Below, one piece after another: positions 56,297 through 64,000 of a DNA stretch of 64,000 nucleotides. The stretch's first letter is position 1. The number at the start of each line of letters is the position of its first letter. This stretch comes from Pseudoalteromonas lipolytica (lineage in GTDB: Bacteria > Pseudomonadota > Gammaproteobacteria > Enterobacterales > Alteromonadaceae), in contig NZ_FPAZ01000012.1 in NCBI RefSeq assembly GCF_900116435.1, forward strand, positions 1 through 64,000, given 5' to 3'. The notes beneath the pieces are model-generated. The model did not search any database. It saw only the letters and a list, made by a program, of their open reading frames with translations, and was not told the DNA's origin. Both the position numbers and the translations under genes were made by a program.

Positions 56297-56905
56297 ATGA
56301 AACCAACACTTATATTAGCGTCAAGCTCACCATTTAGACAGCAATTATTAACTAAATTAAATCTACCTTTTGAAAGTTTTTCACCTGATATCGATGAATC
56401 AGCGCTAGAAAATGAAACGCCCTCGCAACTTGTTAAGCGACTAAGTGAGCAAAAAGCGCGTGTCGCAGTTGAACATTTTACCAATGGCTTAGTGATAGGC
56501 TCTGATCAGGTGGCCGTTTTCAACAATAAAATACTAGGTAAACCACACAATAAAGAAAACGCCGTTGCGCAATTATCCGCATTTAGCGGCCATACTGTGA
56601 GATTCTTAACGGGTTTGAGTGTCTTCGATATAGAATCAAATAACGCAATCACGACGGTTGTGCCATTCGACGTGACTTTTAGAACACTAACACTTGAGCA
56701 AATTGGCGCATATTGCGATGCTGAGCAACCTTACAATTGTGCTGGCAGCTTTAAAAGTGAAGGATTAGGTATTTGCTTATTTGACAAGCTCAGTGGCGAT
56801 GACCCAAATACACTTATTGGCCTGCCACTGATCACATTAACTAAAGTACTGGCTGAGTTTGGTGTTGATGTACTGACTCTTCAGCATGAGATGTCAACAC
56901 GCTAA
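56297..56905 (+). CDS. Maf-family nucleotide pyrophosphatase (YceF-like)
   Basis: The 202-residue protein has the Maf signature LILASSSPFRQQLL, DIDESAL, VIGSDQVAVFNNKILGKP, and a late SGDDPNTLIGLPL. YceF-type members hydrolyse m7GTP and other modified nucleotides. ATG 56297 is preferred over an upstream TTG at 56264, which would add 11 non-conserved residues. It is divergent from yceD, as in E. coli. Its 3' end overlaps the convergent HAD gene by 65 bp. Confidence 0.88.
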   Translation: MKPTLILASSSPFRQQLLTKLNLPFESFSPDIDESALENETPSQLVKRLSEQKARVAVEHFTNGLVIGSDQVAVFNNKILGKPHNKENAVAQLSAFSGHTVRFLTGLSVFDIESNNAITTVVPFDVTFRTLTLEQIGAYCDAEQPYNCAGSFKSEGLGICLFDKLSGDDPNTLIGLPLITLTKVLAEFGVDVLTLQHEMSTR

Positions 56906-57533
56906 GTAACTGCAAATACGAATCAACGACAGTAATCGGCGCATGTTGTTGCAACTGTGCCTTACTGTGGGCACCAAAGCTCACACCAATACAGGCTATA
57001 CCAGCGGCATTCGCCATCGCCATATCCAATTGGCTATCGCCAATCATCACAGCATCACTTTTCGTTATGCCCTGCTCGTGCAAAATTTGCTCAAGCATAT
57101 CAGGGGATGGCTTTGACATAGCATCATCTGAGCATTTTACGTTCATAAAATACTTACCGAGGCCCGACTCATGAAGTAATCTATCAATGCCTTCGCGTCC
57201 TTTACCAGTAGCCACAGCGAGCTCTATACCTGCGTCTCTTAACTGCGTTAGTACAGGTTCTACATCTGCGAATAGAGGTGTAGGTGTGACATCTAATTCA
57301 CGATATTGTGCTTTATAACCTGCAACGAGTTCATCGTTTAAATGCAAATAAGCAGGAAAAAGTACTTCAGTGGCCTTGGTTAGCGACAAACCTATTACAT
57401 CTTTCGCTTGTTGCTCTGATGGAACTGGAATACCTAAATCTCGCGCAGTATTTCGCAGGCAGGTCACAATTTTTGGCACAGAATCCATGACTGTGCCGTC
57501 CCAATCAAAAATAGCGAGTTTAAACCTGTTCAT
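56841..57533 (-). CDS. HAD-family hydrolase (phosphoglycolate-phosphatase-like)
   Basis: The 230-residue protein has the HAD motifs: nucleophile DWDGT (residues 9-13), ATGKGREG, KPSPDML and GDSQLDMAMANAAG, with a helical cap. It resembles the phosphatase often found after rluC. The start at MNRFKLAIFDWDG lies inside the rluC 3' end (14-bp overlap), so the two are coupled. The substrate is unknown. Confidence 0.87.
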   Translation of the reverse strand: MNRFKLAIFDWDGTVMDSVPKIVTCLRNTARDLGIPVPSEQQAKDVIGLSLTKATEVLFPAYLHLNDELVAGYKAQYRELDVTPTPLFADVEPVLTQLRDAGIELAVATGKGREGIDRLLHESGLGKYFMNVKCSDDAMSKPSPDMLEQILHEQGITKSDAVMIGDSQLDMAMANAAGIACIGVSFGAHSKAQLQQHAPITVVDSYLQLLSVLTSHAEESVHQHQTQPVL

Positions 57534-58488
57534 TATCAGCACGTAACTTTTTAATACAATTACTTAAAGCTTTATCTAACGGCGCTTCAACATGCATCGT
57601 TGTTTCGTTTTTAGGGTGGATAAAGCGTAAATCATGCGCATGTAAAAACAACCGATTTAACCCCGTTAACTTATTAACGTATTGATCAAATTCAGCCACA
57701 CCATATTTATCATCACACGCAATTGGGTGACCTTTGCATTGCGTATGAACACGGATTTGGTGAGTACGCCCAGTCACCGGCGACGCTTGCACCAGTGAAC
57801 ACTCTGCATAACGCTCTAGAACACGGAAACGTGTGTGCGACGGTTTACCTTCGGTATTGTCTACACGCACCACGCGCTCACCAGACTTTAAAGTATTTTT
57901 ACGTAAGCCTTCAGTGACGTTTTTAGTTTTCGCATCCCATTGCCCATCAACCAGTGCCCAATAATTTTTTTCCATGTTTTTTTCACGCAACTGCTGATGC
58001 AAGTGTGTAAGCACAGAACGGCGCTTTGAAATAAGTAAACAGCCTGAAGTATCACGGTCAAGACGGTGAACCAGTTCAAGGCTGCGCTCTTCTGGGCGAA
58101 GTACTCGCAGTGCCTCGATTAAGCCATAACTTAAACCACTGCCGCCATGCACCGCCATTCCTGACGGCTTATTAATCACCATCAAGTATTTATCTTCAAA
58201 TAAAATGGCCTCTTCAAGCTGTTTAACCTTATCTAGCTTTTTCGGCACAAATTCATCTTTTTCGGCCACTTTTATGGGCGGAATACGAATAACATCATCA
58301 AGTTGTAATTTATAAACGGGTTTAATGCGCTTTTTATTTACTCGCACTTCACCTTTACGAAGAATTTTATAAACTGCACTTTTAGGCACACCCTTCAGGT
58401 GAGTAATAAGAAAGTTATCAATGCGTTGACCTAAGTGGTCTTCACCTATGGTAACAAATGATACTTGTAAGCCGGTTTTTTCTGACAT
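57520..58488 (-). CDS. rluC: 23S rRNA pseudouridine(955/2504/2580) synthase RluC
   Basis: The 322-residue enzyme has an N-terminal S4 RNA-binding domain (GQRIDNFLITHLKGVPKSAVYKILRKGEVRVNKKR) and a RluA-type catalytic domain with the aspartate in HRLDRDTSGCLL. It is divergent from rne across a 622-bp region, as in E. coli. Confidence 0.93.
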   Translation of the reverse strand: MSEKTGLQVSFVTIGEDHLGQRIDNFLITHLKGVPKSAVYKILRKGEVRVNKKRIKPVYKLQLDDVIRIPPIKVAEKDEFVPKKLDKVKQLEEAILFEDKYLMVINKPSGMAVHGGSGLSYGLIEALRVLRPEERSLELVHRLDRDTSGCLLISKRRSVLTHLHQQLREKNMEKNYWALVDGQWDAKTKNVTEGLRKNTLKSGERVVRVDNTEGKPSHTRFRVLERYAECSLVQASPVTGRTHQIRVHTQCKGHPIACDDKYGVAEFDQYVNKLTGLNRLFLHAHDLRFIHPKNETTMHVEAPLDKALSNCIKKLRADNEQV

Positions 58489-59110
58489 TGCCTAATCACT
58501 GATTTAAGTAAATAATTTAGTTGCTAACGCGGTTGTAATAGTGGGATAATCACCGCTGCGAACATAAAGTTTGCAAGTAACAACGGTGCTTTTTACCACA
58601 TTAAAACATTCGTGATGCATATTCTGGGTTGCCGATCATACAGATCCGCGCTAAGTTTTCCAAAGCTTTTATAATTACCCAGCCAACACGAGCGTTCAAT
58701 TATCGGCGATGCGCGTAATATATTGCCTGCATAATTTGAGCACGAATGCTGATTAATGAATAGAAAAAGCAATTGAACAAGATAAATTGTCTGATAGTGA
58801 CGACGTAACAACGTCATTCAGAGTAAGCTGTTGTAGCAAGACATTGAATTAAAATTTGAACATGGTCGACTTCGGAACAGAACTCGTAAATTAAAACCGT
58901 GAAAGACGCGGCAGTTTTGGCACCAAAAAGAATTTAATAACGTGACAACATGTTATTGTCAGCCACACCATAGACACGCTCAATGTAAGCGAACAACGTC
59001 GGTTTTTGATTTTAACCAGTCGTGAGATTGCACAAGAATAACCGTCAAAAACCACTGAACAGACGAAATGATATCGTCATGTCAGCGACAGAAATTAGTA
59101 GAGTAACAAT
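58489..59110 (+). promoter_or_regulatory. rluC-rne intergenic region with probable long rne leader
   Basis: These 622 bp contain no supportable gene. E. coli rne has a leader of several hundred bases that RNase E itself recognises for feedback. Here a 9-bp stem GGTTTTTGA/TCAAAAACC (59001-59009, 59045-59053) encloses 35 bases about 58 bp before the start codon, and a smaller hairpin GACG/CGTC follows. No sequence match to the enterobacterial leader was recognised. Confidence 0.5.
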
Positions 59111-62100
59111 ATGAAACGTATGCTAATCAATGCGACGCAGCAAGAAGAAATGCGCGTTGCACTGGTTGATGGCCAGCGCCTGTATGATTTAGACATAGAG
59201 AGCCCAGGTCACGAACAAAAAAAAGCCAATATTTACAAGGGTAAAATTACCCGTATCGAACCATCACTAGAAGCAGCCTTTGTTGATTATGGCGCGGAAA
59301 GACATGGTTTCCTTCCACTGAAAGAAATTGCACGCACATACTTCCCACAAGGCTATACATTCCAAGGTCGTCCGAATATTCGTGACGTAATCAAAGAAGG
59401 CCAAGAAGTAATTGTTCAGGTTGATAAAGAAGAACGTGGCCAAAAAGGCGCGGCACTAACAACCTTTATAAGCGTAGCAGGCAGCTATTTAGTACTTATG
59501 CCAAATAACCCTCGTGCCGGCGGTATTTCACGTCGTATTGAAGGTGATGAGCGTACTGAACTAAAAGAAGCGCTAAGCCGTTTAGAACTTCCTAAAGGTA
59601 TGGGGCTCATTGTCCGTACTGCGGGTGTTGGCAAATCATTCGAGGAACTAGACTACGACTTAAAAGCGCTTTTAGTTCACTGGGATGCCATTCAACAAGC
59701 TGCAGATAGCGGCCCTGCTCCATTCTTAATTCACCAAGAAAGTAACGTTATTTTCCGTGCTATCCGTGACTATCTACGTCGTGATATTGGTGAAATTTTA
59801 ATTGATAAAGCCCGTGTTTTTGAAGAAGCTAAAGCGCATATTGAACGCTTCCGCCCTGATTTCATGAGCCGTGTTAAGCTTTATCAAGGCGATGTGCCAT
59901 TATTCACACATTACCAAATCGAAAGCCAAATTGAGTCAGCGTTCCAACGCGAAGTTCGCTTACCTTCTGGTGGTTCAATCGTTATTGATCCAACAGAAGC
60001 GCTTACCTCTATCGATATTAACTCGTCAAAAGCAACCAAAGGCGGTGATATCGAAGAGACCGCGCTTAACACGAACCTAGAAGCCGCTGATGAAATTGCA
60101 CGTCAATTACGTCTACGTGACTTAGGTGGTCTTATTGTTATCGATTTTATCGATATGACACCACCTCGCCACCAACGTGAAGTTGAAAATCGCCTAAAAG
60201 ATGCTGCACGTCCAGACCGTGCTCGCGTACAAATAGGCAAAATTTCACGCTTCGGCCTTCTTGAAATGTCACGTCAACGCCTGCGTCCATCTCTAGGTGA
60301 AGCAAGCCAAGGTCCGTGTCCGCGTTGTAATGGTCAAGGCACTATTCGTTCAAACGAATCAATTGCATTGTCTATCCTTCGTTTAATCGAAGAAGAAGCA
60401 ATCAAAGACAATACATCGCAAGTAAACGCACAAGTACCTGTTGCGGTAGCTGCTTACTTATTAAATGAAAAACGCCGTAGTGTGCACCGTATTGAAAAAC
60501 GCCATAGTGTTGATGTGGTCATTATTCCAAATCAACACATGGAAACACCGCACTATGAAGTAGTTCGTTTACGCAAAGATGAAACGATTGAAACTGTTAG
60601 CTATGAGCAAGTCGTTGCACCAGAGCCAGAAGCATTTGAAATGGCTAAAGCACCCACAGCACCTGTTCGTGAAGAGCCTGTGTTAAAGGGTGTTGTTATG
60701 CCAACAAACCCAGCGCCACAAGCTGCTCCAAAAGCTGAACAACCAGCTCAAGACGTTAAGAAAAGTGACGGTGGTTTATTTGCAGCCATTGGTAAATGGT
60801 TTAAATCACTCTTCAGCAACTCTGAAGAAGAGACTGAAAAAGAGCAAGAAGAGAAAAAAGCGGCACAACAGCGCAGCAACAACCGTCGAAACAACGACAA
60901 CCGTCGCAGAAGCAACAACCAACGTCGTCGTAACAACTCTCGTAATAAGCGTCCTTCAGACGTTGAAGCGAAAGAAGAGAAACCGGCCACTAATTCAGCT
61001 CCTGAGCAAAAAGAAAGTAACGAAAACCGTAATAAGCGCCGTCGCAATTCGACTAACCGAAAGCGAAATGAAAAGCGTACTGATGACGTAGAAACAACGT
61101 CAACAGAGGCAGTTCAAGAAACGCAAACGGAGCAACCGAAAGAGACTAAACCTAAGGTTCGCCGTCAACGTCGTAATATTCGTAAGAAAGTGCGTTTACA
61201 AGACGAAAATGCCGAGGAAGTAAAATCAACTCAGAGCAGTGATACTGTTCAGGCTGAGAAAACAGACAAAGCAGCAAAACCTGCCAAACAGGCGAAAGAA
61301 GCGAAAGACGATGTAGTACCAGAGGTTAAATCTGAAACGCCTGCACAGACTGAGGTTAAAGCAGAAAAACCTGCAAAAGCTGACGTTAAATCGGTTAAAG
61401 CAGAAGAAACCAACACACCGGTTGAGGAGCAAAATGTAAACGCTGAGTCAGTTGCTGATGATGAACAAGCACAGCCGCGCACACGCTCACGTCGTTCACC
61501 TCGTCACCTTCGTGCAGCTGGACAACGCCGTCGTCGTCCTGAGCAAGATGAAAAGCAAAATGAAGATAAAGGTGACACACCTGCCTTTATTCCTGTTGCG
61601 GATCAAGCTGCTGCTGAATATGAAGCTGAATTAAAAGCTAAACAAGCGCAAACTGAGCAACCAGTTGAAGCGCCTGAATCAGCTAACACTGATGAGCCAG
61701 TAAAAGCTGAAGAGCCAGTAAAAGCTGAAGAACCAGTTAAAGCTGAAGAACCAGTTAAAGCTGAAGAACCAGTTAAAGCTGAAGAGCCAGTTAAAGCTGA
61801 AGAGCCAGTTAAAGCTGAAGAGCCAGTAAAAGCTGACGAACCAGTAAAAACTGACGAACCAGTAAAAGCTGATGAACCAGTAAAAACTGACGAACCAGTA
61901 CAAGCTGACGAACCAGTAAAAACTGAAGAGCCAGTACAATCTGAAGAGCCAGTACAATCTGAAGAGCCAGTTAAAACTGAAGAGCCAGTAAAAGCTGACG
62001 AACCAGTGCAAGCTGACGAATCAGTACAAGCTGAAGAGCCAGTAAAAGCTGACGAACCAGTAAAAGCTGAAGAGCCTGTTAAAGCTGACGAAGCAGTTAA

Positions 62101-62344
62101 AGCTGATGAACCAATGCAAGCTAAACAAGCACCTAACAATGAAAGAACAGTGTTAGTTAAGGGTTCAGCAAGCGCTGCAATGGCAAAACCTGCACCAGTT
62201 GCAGACAGCGAGCCAGTACCAACACCAGGTGCTATGGCACACGATAAGCGTGAAGCTATTCCAGACAGTGGTTTACGCGCAGGTTCAATTAAACCTGCCG
62301 GTAAAGCCCGTGCTGATATGGCTAAAACATTATCGGCTGACTAG
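59111..62344 (+). CDS. rne: Ribonuclease E
   Basis: The 1077-residue endonuclease and degradosome scaffold has an S1 domain (about residues 37-120), the catalytic DNase-I-like domain with D302 in SIDINSSK and D345 in VIDFIDM, and the zinc-link C403-PRC406. After residue ~520 comes the unstructured scaffold half: an amphipathic segment [18 protein letters not shown] that should bind the membrane, arginine-rich RNA-binding tracts ([14 protein letters not shown]), a 24-unit hexapeptide repeat, and a short conserved end ([17 protein letters not shown]). The repeat tract is unusual in length. Confidence 0.96.
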   Translation: MKRMLINATQQEEMRVALVDGQRLYDLDIESPGHEQKKANIYKGKITRIEPSLEAAFVDYGAERHGFLPLKEIARTYFPQGYTFQGRPNIRDVIKEGQEVIVQVDKEERGQKGAALTTFISVAGSYLVLMPNNPRAGGISRRIEGDERTELKEALSRLELPKGMGLIVRTAGVGKSFEELDYDLKALLVHWDAIQQAADSGPAPFLIHQESNVIFRAIRDYLRRDIGEILIDKARVFEEAKAHIERFRPDFMSRVKLYQGDVPLFTHYQIESQIESAFQREVRLPSGGSIVIDPTEALTSIDINSSKATKGGDIEETALNTNLEAADEIARQLRLRDLGGLIVIDFIDMTPPRHQREVENRLKDAARPDRARVQIGKISRFGLLEMSRQRLRPSLGEASQGPCPRCNGQGTIRSNESIALSILRLIEEEAIKDNTSQVNAQVPVAVAAYLLNEKRRSVHRIEKRHSVDVVIIPNQHMETPHYEVVRLRKDETIETVSYEQVVAPEPEAFEMAKAPTAPVREEPVLKGVVMPTNPAPQAAPKAEQPAQDVKKSDGGLFAAIGKWFKSLFSNSEEETEKEQEEKKAAQQRSNNRRNNDNRRRSNNQRRRNNSRNKRPSDVEAKEEKPATNSAPEQKESNENRNKRRRNSTNRKRNEKRTDDVETTSTEAVQETQTEQPKETKPKVRRQRRNIRKKVRLQDENAEEVKSTQSSDTVQAEKTDKAAKPAKQAKEAKDDVVPEVKSETPAQTEVKAEKPAKADVKSVKAEETNTPVEEQNVNAESVADDEQAQPRTRSRRSPRHLRAAGQRRRRPEQDEKQNEDKGDTPAFIPVADQAAAEYEAELKAKQAQTEQPVEAPESANTDEPVKAEEPVKAEEPVKAEEPVKAEEPVKAEEPVKAEEPVKAEEPVKADEPVKTDEPVKADEPVKTDEPVQADEPVKTEEPVQSEEPVQSEEPVKTEEPVKADEPVQADESVQAEEPVKADEPVKAEEPVKADEAVKADEPMQAKQAPNNERTVLVKGSASAAMAKPAPVADSEPVPTPGAMAHDKREAIPDSGLRAGSIKPAGKARADMAKTLSAD
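61691..62122 (+). repeat. 24-copy 18-bp in-frame tandem repeat in rne
   Basis: Units of 18 bp encode [ED]EPV[KQ][ATS]. Copies 2-8 all encode EEPVKA with only third-base changes, while later copies vary. It adds 144 residues of acidic-basic alternating linker. Confidence 0.95.
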
Positions 62345-62360
62345 TCTAGCTGTTATACGA

Positions 62361-62394
62361 AAAAAGCCGCGTTATGAAAATAACGCGGCTTTTT
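62361..62394 (+). terminator. Intrinsic terminator after rne
   Basis: A 15-bp perfect stem (62361-62375 with 62380-62394) with GAAA loop ends in a T-run. It can serve rne and, being rich in A on the other side, the convergent phzF-like gene. Confidence 0.92.
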
Positions 62395-62424
62395 TGTTTT
62401 AGATTTTTGTTTTAGATATATACA

Positions 62425-63291
62425 CTATATTTCGATTATTTGGGTTCCGAAGCCACTGGCGTATCCACCCACTAACACCTGACTCACACCTTGTTTGTCT
62501 GATCTAACGCATGCTGAGATATGTGAAGCACACCCCATAAGTCGTCCTTGTTCAAATTTGAAATGATTAATGTGTTCAGAATAAAGATGCTTAGTTAAGT
62601 AACAAGCAAGCGCACCACTCGCGCTCCCTGTTGCCGATTCTTCTGGAATACCCACTAAAGGTGCAAAGTTTCGACAACTTGCAGTCAGCTTTTCATGCGC
62701 ATTGTAAAGCTCAAATGCATGCACACCAATCACTTCATGTTGTTTACAAAAATCACTGAGAGCAGCGTTATTAACTTCAATTTTATCGAGATAGCCCCGT
62801 GGTACAGGAACGATAATATCGGGTAAACCTGTTGTGATTACGTCTATCGGTAAAGCCGTTGATGCTAAAACCGCTTCATCAACCCCCAATAATCCAGCGA
62901 CCTCATGATACGCAAAGCTGCCGAGATATTTAGGTAAGGTTTGCTCCATCGTAACTTGACCGTCATTGGCAATCGTTATTCCGAGTAGACCCGCTTTGGT
63001 TCTCTGCGTGTAATTACCCGCAGCTATCACACCTTGGTTGAATAGAGTCGAAAATACAGCAAGCGTAGCATGACCACAAAAATCGACCTCTTCTGTTGTG
63101 GTAAAAAATGACACCGAAAAATCGACCTCTTCATCGTCTGATACAAAGGCCGTTTCTGAAAAGCCCACGGCTTTCGCAATAGTCAGTTTTTCCGCATCAG
63201 AAAGTTTATCCGCATTGAATACAACACCGGCAGGGTTACCTCCGCTTCCATCTGCAGTAAACGAGTTAACTAAAAATGCTTCTACTTTCAT
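62425..63291 (-). CDS. PhzF-family isomerase/epimerase-like protein
   Basis: The 288-residue protein has the PhzF layout of two DAP-epimerase-like halves: LVNSFTADGSGGNPAGVVF at the start with the catalytic glutamate in GFSETAFV, VDFCGHATLAVF, and PEESATGSASGALACYL in the second half. Housekeeping members have unknown substrates; phenazine synthesis is not implied as no other phz gene is present. Confidence 0.88.
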   Translation of the reverse strand: MKVEAFLVNSFTADGSGGNPAGVVFNADKLSDAEKLTIAKAVGFSETAFVSDDEEVDFSVSFFTTTEEVDFCGHATLAVFSTLFNQGVIAAGNYTQRTKAGLLGITIANDGQVTMEQTLPKYLGSFAYHEVAGLLGVDEAVLASTALPIDVITTGLPDIIVPVPRGYLDKIEVNNAALSDFCKQHEVIGVHAFELYNAHEKLTASCRNFAPLVGIPEESATGSASGALACYLTKHLYSEHINHFKFEQGRLMGCASHISACVRSDKQGVSQVLVGGYASGFGTQIIEI

Positions 63292-63370
63292 TCACACAAC
63301 TCTCTTTTTAGATTTAACGAATAAAAGCTACAGATAGTGTCAATATAAATAGTATTGTTATAGTCAGTAC

Positions 63371-63440
63371 CAATATAGATATCACCGATATAGAGAGTAC
63401 TGATATAGAGAGTACTGATATAGAGAGTACCGATATAGAC
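63371..63440. repeat. 15-bp tandem repeat upstream of the PhzF-like gene
   Basis: Three consecutive units of GATATAGAGAGTAC plus one base (63387-63431), with degenerate copies on both sides from about 63345 to 63446. It lies 80-150 bp upstream of the gene's start, in its promoter region. The rest of the 301-bp gap shows nothing else. Confidence 0.8.
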
Positions 63441-63592
63441 GTTGAATATCCGTAGTTTTAATTTATAGCTTTGTGCCTTATTCTCAAACAGCACTATCAA
63501 ATCTTGCGCTGTGCAACTTGTCTCACCTTATCTGTTGACGAGATGGCACTTTGGATATGTGCTGCAATCATAATGACTTTATTTAAATTTGC

Positions 63593-64000
63593 CTACAAAC
63601 TAGCCCATTGTTGTTTCAGTCCTATTAGATGAACAACACCTAAAGATAAACAAATAATTGAACTCCAAATCCAAAACTCGGGAGTTCGACCTTGGGGTGA
63701 CTTTACAAACAAAAAACCGACGATGCCCCGGGCAATATAAATGAACGTAATTAATATAAGCGCTAAACGCGTTAATGGGAGTTTGAAAATAATCCCAGCA
63801 GCAGAAAACGCATACATTGACCACATTGAGAGCACGAGTGTAATGCCACTGGTTATAAGGGTTGGTTTTATACTACCTTGCTCAGATAGTAGCGCCATTT
63901 GTTCCCCCGCACCAAAAAAGCGATACCACGGTGCGCCAAAATAAATACACCCAAGATGCAAAATTGCAACGATTCCACTTAATACACCTGCAATAATAAG
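63593..64000 (-). CDS. Hypothetical membrane protein (partial)
   Basis: The frame is open to the window edge, giving 135 residues without the N-terminus. It has four hydrophobic segments (around LIIAGVLSGIVAIL, LITSGITLVLSMWSMYAF, LALILITFIYIARG and IWSSIICLSLGVVHLIG) and a conserved-looking GAPWYRFFGAGEQMA loop after the first. I do not recognise the family with certainty. Confidence 0.65.
   Translation of the reverse strand, partial: LIIAGVLSGIVAILHLGCIYFGAPWYRFFGAGEQMALLSEQGSIKPTLITSGITLVLSMWSMYAFSAAGIIFKLPLTRLALILITFIYIARGIVGFLFVKSPQGRTPEFWIWSSIICLSLGVVHLIGLKQQWASL

Noticed and set aside
61603..62139. Long minus-strand reading frame rich in GSSAFT repeats
   Set aside because: It is the antisense of the rne repeat; the 18-bp periodicity keeps other frames open.
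63288..63500. Minus-strand frame with repeated YISTL
   Set aside because: It is produced by the 15-bp tandem repeat in a promoter region and has no start signal or family resemblance.

Overview
The window reads as chromosomal DNA of a marine gammaproteobacterium of the Alteromonadales, most likely Pseudoalteromonas or a close relative. The grounds are low-to-moderate GC, a conserved core block with typical gammaproteobacterial order (rne/rluC divergent; yceD-rpmF-plsX-fabD-fabG-acpP-fabF-pabC-mltG-tmk-holB-pilZ-tatD), the AcnD/PrpF form of the methylcitrate cycle, and several TonB-linked glycan loci. The genus call is inference from gene content; no 16S gene is present.

Layout. 1-322: one end of an IS4-family element. 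0.35-9.8 kb: mixed housekeeping and hypothetical genes (two secreted amidohydrolases, a DUF3718-like protein, DUF445, a fructosamine-kinase-like kinase, CPXCG protein, riboflavin synthase, MATE pump, DUF3080 lipoprotein). 9.9-10.1 kb: two tandem tRNA-Val(GAC). 10.4-21.1 kb: a beta-glucoside utilisation locus with a TonB receptor, two flavin-dependent halogenase-like proteins, a GH1 glucosidase, a GPH sugar symporter and a LacI regulator. Four near-identical palindromic operators sit in two promoters of matching design. 21.2-24.6 kb: small accessory genes (MerR, DUF4336, a decayed flavodoxin-fold oxidoreductase, a methyltransferase, a LysE exporter). 24.7-32.7 kb: a beta-glucan locus on the minus strand (TonB receptor, GH16 lichenase-type enzyme, GH3 exo-glucosidase, then a LytTR two-component pair) with a 9-12-9 direct repeat in front of the receptor gene. 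32.9-34.9 kb: a subclass B1 metallo-beta-lactamase with all zinc ligands and a solute-binding-like protein.

34.9-41.6 kb: propionate catabolism by the methylcitrate cycle (GntR regulator, prpB, prpC, acnD, prpF), with repeated TGTCGACA palindromes around the regulator. 41.9-44.5 kb: rsmF, a possible small RNA or terminator, and a polysaccharide deacetylase. 44.5-56.2 kb: one long minus-strand core block covering phospholipid and fatty acid synthesis, folate, peptidoglycan processing, dTMP kinase and the DNA polymerase clamp loader. fabH is missing from its usual place between plsX and fabD. 56.3-62.4 kb: a Maf protein, a HAD phosphatase, rluC, a long rne leader, and rne, whose product carries a 24-unit hexapeptide repeat. 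62.4-64.0 kb: a PhzF-family protein, a 15-bp tandem repeat and a truncated membrane protein gene.

The strongest leads are the halogenase-like pair inside a sugar regulon, the mirrored LacI operators, the LytTR-type repeat before the glucan receptor, the B1 metallo-beta-lactamase, and the RNase E repeat tract. Nothing resembling CRISPR, a prophage, or a recognisable anti-phage system was seen.
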